From the NCBI GenBank assembly GCA_043744805.1, contig JAYTTZ010000219.1, positions 1-5,701 on the forward strand: DNA of 5,701 nucleotides. The letters run 5' to 3'. Every line of letters starts with the position of its first letter. The stretch's first letter is position 1. Origin of the DNA: Ga0077536 sp043744805. Its GTDB lineage: Bacteria > Pseudomonadota > Gammaproteobacteria > Ga0077536. This document shows positions 1 to 5,701 of this stretch, piece by piece. A program made the position numbers and the translations under genes. Under the pieces are notes generated by a model. The model was not told the origin of the DNA. It saw only the letters and a list, made by a program, of their open reading frames with translations, and ran no database searches.

Positions 1-2
1 GC

Positions 3-21
3 CCCATAGCCGGGCTATGGG
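3..21 (-). terminator. Hairpin downstream of tsaD, possible terminator
   Basis: CCCATAGC (3-10) and GCTATGGG (14-21) form a perfect 8-bp stem with a 3-nt loop. It lies about 70 nt past the tsaD stop, so it could end the tsaD transcript. Any T-tract on the minus strand would fall left of base 1 and cannot be seen; on the plus strand no T-tract follows. A second, weaker stem, TGGGGC (51-56) with GCCCCA (74-79), lies closer to the stop. The rest of 1-93 shows no convincing gene. A dispersed palindromic repeat is an alternative reading of the first hairpin. Confidence 0.35.
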
Positions 22-93
22 CCTGCAAATCCGGCACCAACTGTCCTGGCTGGGGCCGATTCTCGCTATCGACGCCCCAAGTCCGACAGGCTG

Positions 94-1137
94 CTAGGGC
101 GGGGACAGCTCCTCCAGCGACCAGCGCGGCCGCACCCCGAACGCCTTGGGGCTGCTGGAGCCCGCAGACAGCCGCAGGCATCCCGCGTAGGCCACCATCG
201 CCCCGTTATCCGTGCAGAACTCGAGGGCGGGATAGCGCACGCTTACCTCCATCTCTCGGCCCAGCGCGGCGAGCGCGGCCCGCAGTGCTCGATTGGCGCT
301 CACCCCACCGGCCACCAAAAGGCACGTGCGGCTGGTCTGGCGCAAGGCCCGCCGGCACTTGATGACAAAGGTATCGACGACGGCATCCGAGAACGCGCGT
401 GCAATGTCGGGGGCGGCGGAAGGGTCGGCGGCATGTGCGCGCACGGTGGTGGCGGTAAAAGTCTTCAAGCCGCTGAAGCTGAAATCGAGTCCAGGACGGT
501 CGGTCATCGGTCGTGGGAAGCGAAACCGCGCCGGATTACCCGAGTGCGCCAGTTTCTCCACGGCCGGACCGCCCGGGTAACCCAGGCCCAATAGCTTGGC
601 GGTTTTGTCGAAGGCCTCCCCGGCGGCGTCGTCCAGCGACTCGCCAAGGACCTCGTAGCGCCCAAGGCCGGCCACGTCGACCAGCATCGTATGACCTCCC
701 GAAACCAGCAGCGCGAGGAAGGGGAACCCGGGGGGATCGGGTTCCAGCATCGGGGCAAGTAGATGGGCTTCCATGTGATGTATGCCAAGCGCGGGAATAC
801 CAAGGGCGTAAGCAAGCGCTTGCGCCACGCCAGCCCCGACCAACAGGGCGCCGATGAGACCGGGGCCTGCGGTGTAGGCGATGCCGTCGAGATCAGGCAA
901 GGTCAGATCAGCCTTGGCGAGCACGGCACGGATCAGGGGCACCACGCGGCGCACGTGATCACGCGAGGCAAGCTCGGGCACCACGCCCCCGTAAACCGCG
1001 TGCATGTCGACCTGGCTGAAGAGTTCGTGGGCCAGCAGGCCGGCGTCCCGGTCGTAGAGGGCAACCCCTGTTTCGTCACAGGAAGTCTCGATGCCCAGCA
1101 CCAGTCTGGGCGTTGGATGGGAATTTGCGGTGGACAT
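94..1137 (-). CDS. tsaD: tRNA N6-adenosine threonylcarbamoyltransferase TsaD
   Basis: TsaD (formerly Gcp/YgjD) transfers the threonylcarbamoyl group from threonylcarbamoyl-AMP to A37 of ANN-decoding tRNAs in the cytoplasm, making t6A together with TsaB and TsaE. The 347-residue product has the Kae1/TsaD layout of two ASKHA-type lobes. The N-terminal GIETSCDET signature is at residues 15-23. The metal-binding HHMEAH is at 120-125, where His121 and His125 match E. coli His111 and His115. LVSGGHT is at 144-150, the DFSFSGLKT block in the middle, GGVSANR near the C-terminus, and the third metal ligand Asp310 sits in FCTDNGAM. E. coli TsaD is 337 residues; the extra ten are at the N-terminus ahead of RLVLGIE. 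The ATG at 1137-1135 gives this extension, and a start nearer RLVLG cannot be excluded. The stop is TAG. The gene diverges from rpsU, as in E. coli and Pseudomonas. No convincing promoter of its own was found in the 73-bp gap. Identification is essentially certain. Confidence 0.98.
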   Translation of the reverse strand: MSTANSHPTPRLVLGIETSCDETGVALYDRDAGLLAHELFSQVDMHAVYGGVVPELASRDHVRRVVPLIRAVLAKADLTLPDLDGIAYTAGPGLIGALLVGAGVAQALAYALGIPALGIHHMEAHLLAPMLEPDPPGFPFLALLVSGGHTMLVDVAGLGRYEVLGESLDDAAGEAFDKTAKLLGLGYPGGPAVEKLAHSGNPARFRFPRPMTDRPGLDFSFSGLKTFTATTVRAHAADPSAAPDIARAFSDAVVDTFVIKCRRALRQTSRTCLLVAGGVSANRALRAALAALGREMEVSVRYPALEFCTDNGAMVAYAGCLRLSAGSSSPKAFGVRPRWSLEELSPP

Positions 1138-1159
1138 TCGGAAATTGGCTCGCTAGCAT
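1131..1159 (+). promoter_or_regulatory. Candidate sigma-70 promoter for rpsU
   Basis: TGGACA (1131-1136, five of six matches to TTGACA) and TAGCAT (1154-1159, four of six to TATAAT) are separated by exactly 17 bp. Transcription would start near 1166 and leave a leader of about 45 nt before the rpsU ATG. The -35 box overlaps the first codons of the divergent tsaD, so RNA polymerase bound here could interfere with tsaD expression. A second pairing, TTGGCT (1145-1150) with TCTAGA (1168-1173), is weaker. This is read by eye only. Confidence 0.45.
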
Positions 1160-1210
1160 TCGGCCCCTCTAGAAATAGCCTAAAGCCCAACTCCCGAGAA
1201 GCCGCCCGTT

Positions 1211-1426
1211 ATGCCATCAGTCCGAATCCGCGAGAACGAACCTTTTGACGTGGCCATGCGCCGCTTCAAGCGCTCCTGTGAAAAAGCCGGTGTCCTGGCC
1301 GAAGTCCACAAGCGTGAGTTCTATGAAAAACCCACGCAGGAACGCAAACGCAAGGCCGCCGCTGCGGTAAAGCGCTGGCAGAAGAAGGCCGCCCGCCAGA
1401 ACGCCCGCCGCATCCGCCTCTACTAA
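1211..1426 (+). CDS. rpsU: 30S ribosomal protein S21
   Basis: S21 is a small basic protein of the 30S platform, near the anti-Shine-Dalgarno end of 16S rRNA, and it helps start translation on natural mRNAs. The 71 residues equal the E. coli length and match it closely: RENEPFDVA at 7-15, the FKRSCEKAGVLAEV core, REFYEKPT, and a lysine/arginine-rich C-terminal tail ending RIRLY. The start is ATG with only a weak Shine-Dalgarno, GAGAAG at 1196-1201, nine nt upstream. The stop is TAA. It is the first gene of the plus-strand operon, and a GC-rich hairpin follows directly, which would fit a need for much more S21 than the downstream products. No other identity is plausible. Confidence 0.98.
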   Translation: MPSVRIRENEPFDVAMRRFKRSCEKAGVLAEVHKREFYEKPTQERKRKAAAAVKRWQKKAARQNARRIRLY

Positions 1427-1445
1427 GCCCCGGCTCCCGGGGTTT
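1425..1445 (+). terminator. Hairpin between rpsU and yqeY, leaky terminator or attenuator
   Basis: CCCCGG (1428-1433) pairs with CCGGGG (1437-1442) around a CTC loop. The stem extends through a G-T wobble and two A-T pairs using the rpsU stop codon, giving nine pairs in all. Only three T's follow before CCCC, so full termination is unlikely and partial termination or protection of the rpsU 3' end is more probable. The right arm is also the only G-rich stretch ahead of the yqeY ATG, so the hairpin may limit ribosome access. In E. coli a terminator stands between rpsU and dnaG. Confidence 0.5.
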
Positions 1446-1451
1446 CCCCAC

Positions 1452-1904
1452 ATGGCATCCGAAACCCGCGAGCGCCTCAACGCCGAGATCAAGACGGCGA
1501 TGAAGGCCGGCGAGAAAATTCGCCTGGTGACACTCCGCTTCATCAGCGCCGCGCTGAAGCAGCAGGAAATCGACACCCGCACGGACCCCGACGAGGCCAC
1601 GGTCGTCGGCATCATCACCAAGCTCGCAAGCCAGCGACGGGATTCCATCTCGCAGTTCGATGCCGCCGGTCGCCAGGATCTTGTCAGCAAGGAACGCGGC
1701 GAACTGGTGATCGTGGAAGAATTCCTGCCGACGCCGCTGACCGCCAGGGAAATCGAAAGCCTGGTGAACGACGCCATTGCCCGGCTGGGTGCGTCCAGCA
1801 TCAAGGACATGGGCAAGGTCATGAACGACCTCCGCCCCGCCCTCATGGGTCGCGCCGACATGGCGGCGGTCGGTATCAGCATCAAGCAGCGCCTCGGCGG
1901 CTAG
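1452..1904 (+). CDS. yqeY: YqeY family protein (GatB/YqeY domain)
   Basis: This 150-residue protein is a full-length YqeY family member. The family is a small helical cytoplasmic protein related to the C-terminal tail domain of GatB, the amidotransferase subunit that handles mischarged Glu/Asp-tRNA. Its exact role is not established, and a tRNA-related function is only inferred from the GatB relation. Visible family marks are an N-terminal helix followed by RLVTLRFISAALKQQEID (24-41), RRDSISQFDAAGRQDL in the middle, EEFLPTPLT (89-97), and the C-terminal MGKVM (120-124) and GRADM (133-137). The ATG at 1452 lies 25 nt after the rpsU stop. No AGGAG-like site precedes it, only GGGG at 1439-1442 inside a hairpin. 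The stop is TAG. Pseudomonas also carries this gene between rpsU and dnaG, while E. coli does not. It is sometimes annotated as a glutamyl-tRNA amidotransferase, which overstates what is known. Confidence 0.93.
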   Translation: MASETRERLNAEIKTAMKAGEKIRLVTLRFISAALKQQEIDTRTDPDEATVVGIITKLASQRRDSISQFDAAGRQDLVSKERGELVIVEEFLPTPLTAREIESLVNDAIARLGASSIKDMGKVMNDLRPALMGRADMAAVGISIKQRLGG

Positions 1905-1916
1905 TCCGCCGGGCCA

Positions 1917-1940
1917 GGGACGGCACGAGGCCGTCCTACA
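1917..1940 (-). repeat. REP-like palindrome with GTAG head
   Basis: GGACGGC (1918-1924) and GCCGTCC (1930-1936) form a perfect 7-bp stem with a 5-nt loop, ACGAG. Read on the minus strand the element begins TGTAGGACGGC, so a GTAG tetranucleotide sits at the foot of the stem. A GTAG or GTGG head on a palindrome is the mark of REP elements mobilised by RAYT (REP-associated tyrosine) transposases, known in Stenotrophomonas and Pseudomonas. It lies 12 nt past the yqeY stop. It has no T-tract on the plus strand, so it is a poor terminator, but it could protect the 3' end of the rpsU-yqeY mRNA. Whether it is repeated in the genome cannot be seen here. Confidence 0.45.
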
Positions 1941-1945
1941 TCCCT

Positions 1946-1961
1946 CCTGACTCAGTAGAAT
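1946..1961 (+). promoter_or_regulatory. Possible -10 region upstream of dnaG
   Basis: TAGAAT (1956-1961) matches TATAAT at five of six positions and lies 37 nt before the dnaG start. No good -35 box is found 15-19 bp upstream, so an independent dnaG promoter is weakly supported. The stretch CCTGACTCAG just before it resembles CCTGAGTCGGC before a TAGACT box at 3753-3769, downstream of dnaG. Confidence 0.25.
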
Positions 1962-1988
1962 CCAGCCCTGCGGCGCCCCAGTCGCGAC

Positions 1989-1993
1989 AGAGG
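1989..1993 (+). promoter_or_regulatory. Ribosome binding site of dnaG
   Basis: AGAGG stands five nt before the GTG at 1999 and decides that start. It directly follows the 8-bp palindrome GTCGCGAC (1981-1988). Confidence 0.7.
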
Positions 1994-1998
1994 TTCAC

Positions 1999-3723
1999 GT
2001 GGCCGGCCGGATTCTCCAGTCCTTCATCGAAGACTTGCTCACGCGCGTCGACATCGTCGAAATCGTGGGACGGACGGTCACGCTGAAAAAGGCCGGCCGC
2101 GACTTCCAGGGCCTGTGCCCGTTCCATAACGAAAAGACCCCTTCCTTCACGGTGAGCCCCGAAAAGCAGTTCTACCACTGCTTCGGCTGCGGCGCCCACG
2201 GCTCGGCCATCAGCTTCCTCATGAACCACGAAGGCTTGGGCTATGTGGAAGCCGTGGAGGAGCTCGCTGGCCACCTCCATCTGCAAATCCAGTACGAGAC
2301 CGACGGCGCGGCGCCTTCCGCCCCCAACAATCGCGCTCTATACGAACTGATGGACGAGGCGCTTCAGGTCTATGCCCGCGCGCTGCGCGAACATCCCGAT
2401 CGCGAGAAGGCGGTGGACTACCTGAAGGGACGGGGCCTCACCGGCGTCGTCGCCAAGACCTTCAGCCTGGGCTACGCCCCACCTGGCTGGGACATGCTGA
2501 CCGCGCAGCTAGGAATCGACGCCACCCGCCGCCAGCAGTTGGTCGAGGTGGGACTCACCGTGCAGAAGGACAGTGGCAGCTTTTACGACCGCTTTCGGGA
2601 TCGGGTGATATTTCCAATCCTCGACCGGCGTGGCCGCTGCGTAGGCTTTGGCGGCCGGGTGATCGATCACGGCGAACCTAAATACCTCAATTCGCCGGAA
2701 ACCCCCATCTTCCACAAGCGGCGCGAGCTCTACGGCCTCAACCATGTACTCCGGCAAGGCGGTCGGCCGCAGCGGATCCTGGTGGTGGAGGGCTATATGG
2801 ACGTTGTCGCCCTGGCCCAGCATGGCGTGAACAATGCTGTGGCGACCCTCGGGACGGCCACCACCCCGGAACACCTCGAACAGGTCTTCAGGCAAGTCGG
2901 CGAAGTGGTGTTCTGCTTCGACGGCGACGCTGCGGGACGTCGCGCCGCCTGGAAAGCGCTGGAAACCGTGCTGCCGCTGCTCAGCGAAGGGCGCAAGGGA
3001 GGCTTTTTGTTCCTGCCGCAGGGTGAGGACCCGGACAGCCTGGTGCGCAAGGAGGGCAAGACGCGCTTCGAGGCACCGGAACACATCACGCCCCTGTCCC
3101 TGTTCCTGTTCGACGAACTCTCCTCCCGGGCGGACACCAGCAGCATGGACGGTCGCGCCCAGCTGGTCGCCCTCGCCCGCCCGCTGATTAACAAAGTGCC
3201 AGCCGGGCCCTTTCGCCAGCTGCTAGGCCAGCATCTGCAGAAACTGGCCCAGACCAGCGTGCGACTTGCCCCGGCACAGCCCGGCGCCGCGCAAAGCCCC
3301 CAATTCCAGGGCCGCCGCACCAATAGCCAGAACGCCAGCAACGTCCTTTCACTGCTGCGGCGGGCGATTGGCTTCGTTGCCCGGCAACCGGGACTCGCGG
3401 CGCTGGCGCGCGACCTACCGGCGGTGGACGTGTCCTCGGACCCGGAATCTGCGCTGCTGGTGACCCTGCTGGAGCGTCTCGAACGTAATCCCACGCAAAG
3501 TACCGGCCAGTTGGTGGAAGGCTTTCGCGATACCGCGCAAGGCACCCTGCTCGACGAAATCCTCCACCAACCGGTACTGCTGGCCGAAGAATACTGGTCG
3601 ACGGAGTTCAGTGGGGCCATCGAGCAACTGCTGAAGCGACGACAACGCCAGCGCTTCAGTCGGCTGATCAAGGAACGGGCGAGCGAGCAGGTGCCACCGC
3701 GCGACGGAACTGATGAGCAGTGA
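1999..3723 (+). CDS. dnaG: DNA primase DnaG
   Basis: DnaG makes the short RNA primers for leading- and lagging-strand DNA synthesis at the replication fork and is recruited by the DnaB helicase. The 574 residues are close to the 581 of E. coli. The N-terminal CHC2 zinc-binding domain has ligands Cys40, His43, Cys61 and Cys64 (CPFH and CFGC). The RNA polymerase domain carries the basic motif PKYLNSPETPIFHK, with Lys228 and Lys240 matching E. coli Lys229 and Lys241. The Toprim fold has Glu264 in EGYMDVVAL and Asp308/Asp310 in FDGDAAG. After a polar linker (about 410-440) comes the helical, poorly conserved DnaB-binding domain to the end. The start is GTG with a well-placed AGAGG, and the product then begins AGRILQSFIEDLL, as the family does. 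A GTG start and a 94-nt gap from yqeY fit the low primase level expected in this operon. All catalytic residues are intact. Confidence 0.98.
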   Translation: MAGRILQSFIEDLLTRVDIVEIVGRTVTLKKAGRDFQGLCPFHNEKTPSFTVSPEKQFYHCFGCGAHGSAISFLMNHEGLGYVEAVEELAGHLHLQIQYETDGAAPSAPNNRALYELMDEALQVYARALREHPDREKAVDYLKGRGLTGVVAKTFSLGYAPPGWDMLTAQLGIDATRRQQLVEVGLTVQKDSGSFYDRFRDRVIFPILDRRGRCVGFGGRVIDHGEPKYLNSPETPIFHKRRELYGLNHVLRQGGRPQRILVVEGYMDVVALAQHGVNNAVATLGTATTPEHLEQVFRQVGEVVFCFDGDAAGRRAAWKALETVLPLLSEGRKGGFLFLPQGEDPDSLVRKEGKTRFEAPEHITPLSLFLFDELSSRADTSSMDGRAQLVALARPLINKVPAGPFRQLLGQHLQKLAQTSVRLAPAQPGAAQSPQFQGRRTNSQNASNVLSLLRRAIGFVARQPGLAALARDLPAVDVSSDPESALLVTLLERLERNPTQSTGQLVEGFRDTAQGTLLDEILHQPVLLAEEYWSTEFSGAIEQLLKRRQRQRFSRLIKERASEQVPPRDGTDEQ

Positions 3724-3746
3724 AGGTCGACAAAAAGAGGCTGCGC

Positions 3747-3815
3747 ATGTCGCCTGAGTCGGCTAGACTTCCCGGTTCAGTTGCCACATCTGGCAATCAC
3801 TCGATCTTGAACTAG
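3747..3815 (+). CDS. Possible 22-codon leader peptide ahead of rpoD
   Basis: An ATG at 3747 opens 22 codons (MSPESARLPG...SILN) ending in TAG at 3813-3815. It is preceded by AAAGAGG (3734-3740) with a 6-nt spacer, a better ribosome site than that of rpoD itself. It begins 23 nt after the dnaG stop, crosses the inverted repeat at 3781-3796, and ends 4 nt before the AAAGCC arm that can compete with the terminator stem. The peptide has no run of a single amino acid that would point to classical amino-acid attenuation and resembles nothing I know. A frame this short can arise by chance. Confidence 0.22.
   Translation: MSPESARLPGSVATSGNHSILN
3781..3796. promoter_or_regulatory. Operator-like inverted repeat in the dnaG-rpoD gap
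   Basis: TTGCCA (3781-3786) and TGGCAA (3791-3796) form a perfect 6-bp inverted repeat around CATC. It overlaps the CTGGCA -35 candidate (3790-3795), where a bound dimeric regulator would block RNA polymerase. As RNA it would form a short hairpin in a transcript running in from dnaG. No T-tract follows, so it is not a terminator. I do not recognise it as the site of a named regulator. Confidence 0.4.
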
Positions 3816-3818
3816 ACT
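3790..3818 (+). promoter_or_regulatory. Candidate sigma-70 promoter for rpoD
   Basis: CTGGCA (3790-3795, four of six) and TAGACT (3813-3818, four of six) are separated by exactly 17 bp. Transcription would start near 3825, just before the terminator-like stem. A second TAGACT at 3764-3769 lacks a good -35; if used, it would start a leader of about 120 nt containing both hairpins. Both calls are by eye. Confidence 0.35.
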
Positions 3819-3837
3819 CAAAGCCTGTCCCGGGGCG

Positions 3838-3869
3838 AAAGCTCGGTCGGCCCGGGCTTTCTTCGTTTT
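3838..3869 (+). terminator. Intrinsic terminator or attenuator between dnaG and rpoD
   Basis: AAAGCTCGG (3838-3846) pairs with CCGGGCTTT (3852-3860), nine pairs including one G-T wobble, around a 5-nt loop. It is followed by CTTCGTTTT, so the T-rich tail runs to 3869. The minus-strand side lacks a comparable tail, so it acts in the plus direction. It sits 28 nt upstream of the rpoD start and would end the rpsU-yqeY-dnaG transcript or attenuate rpoD. Its right arm can also pair with CCCGGG (3829-3834) or, in part, with AAAGCC (3820-3825). The T-tail merges into the perfect palindrome GTTTTAAAAC (3865-3874). Confidence 0.68.
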
Positions 3870-3897
3870 AAAACCGAACAAAGGCGAACTCCCGAAC

Positions 3898-5701
<1,804 letters not shown>

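Noticed and set aside
2..97. Plus-strand frame entering from the left edge and ending at TAG 95-97
   Set aside because: About 31 codons are visible, with no recognisable protein, and it overlaps the left-edge hairpin and the tsaD stop. Nothing supports it as the end of a real gene.
763..1248. Plus-strand open frame of 161 codons opposite tsaD, running into rpsU
   Set aside because: It overlaps the conserved N-terminal half of tsaD and the rpsU start in another frame; the product resembles no family.
2509..3671. Minus-strand open frames of 191 and 292 codons opposite dnaG
   Set aside because: They lie within dnaG, whose catalytic and zinc-binding motifs are all intact, and their products are arginine/serine-rich with no family likeness.
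3806..3834. Heat-shock (sigma-32) promoter before rpoD
   Set aside because: CTTGAAC at 3806-3812 resembles the sigma-32 -35 box, and E. coli rpoD has such a promoter, but no CCCCAT-like -10 follows at 11-15 bp; CCCGGG is too far and a poor match.
3724..3897. tRNA or other structured RNA gene in the dnaG-rpoD gap
   Set aside because: No T-loop GGTTCGAATCC-type sequence or cloverleaf is visible; the structure seen is explained by the terminator and short inverted repeats.

Overview
This window holds the conserved 'macromolecular synthesis' locus of a gammaproteobacterium. The order is tsaD (minus strand), then divergently rpsU, yqeY, dnaG and rpoD (plus strand), with rpoD cut by the right edge. 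The same order with yqeY between rpsU and dnaG is known from Pseudomonas; E. coli has the locus without yqeY at that place. The GC-rich codon use, the protein sequences and a GTAG-headed REP-like palindrome suggest a Xanthomonadales-type organism (Xanthomonadaceae or Rhodanobacteraceae). That family-level guess rests on recall of related proteins, not on a search.

Layout: 1-93 is non-coding sequence downstream of tsaD with one strong hairpin at the left edge. tsaD lies at 94-1137 (minus). A 73-bp divergent gap follows, with a plausible sigma-70 promoter for rpsU whose -35 lies inside the tsaD start region. rpsU is at 1211-1426. A GC-rich hairpin fills the 25-nt rpsU-yqeY gap. yqeY is at 1452-1904. 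A 94-bp gap carries a REP-like palindrome and a -10-like box, and dnaG follows at 1999-3723 with a GTG start. A 174-bp dnaG-rpoD gap holds an operator-like inverted repeat, promoter-like boxes, a 22-codon reading frame with a good Shine-Dalgarno, an intrinsic terminator and an 18-bp tandem repeat that runs through the rpoD start codon. rpoD runs from 3898 to the edge and lacks about its last two dozen residues.

The genes link translation start (S21), DNA replication priming (DnaG) and transcription initiation (sigma-70), with tRNA t6A modification (TsaD) diverging from the same control region. All five proteins look intact and ordinary, with their key residues in place. I see no mobile element, defence system or CRISPR array. 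The parts worth a second look are the non-coding gaps, above all the rpoD leader, where several elements together suggest that rpoD expression is separated from dnaG and may be attenuated. None of that regulation is shown by sequence alone.
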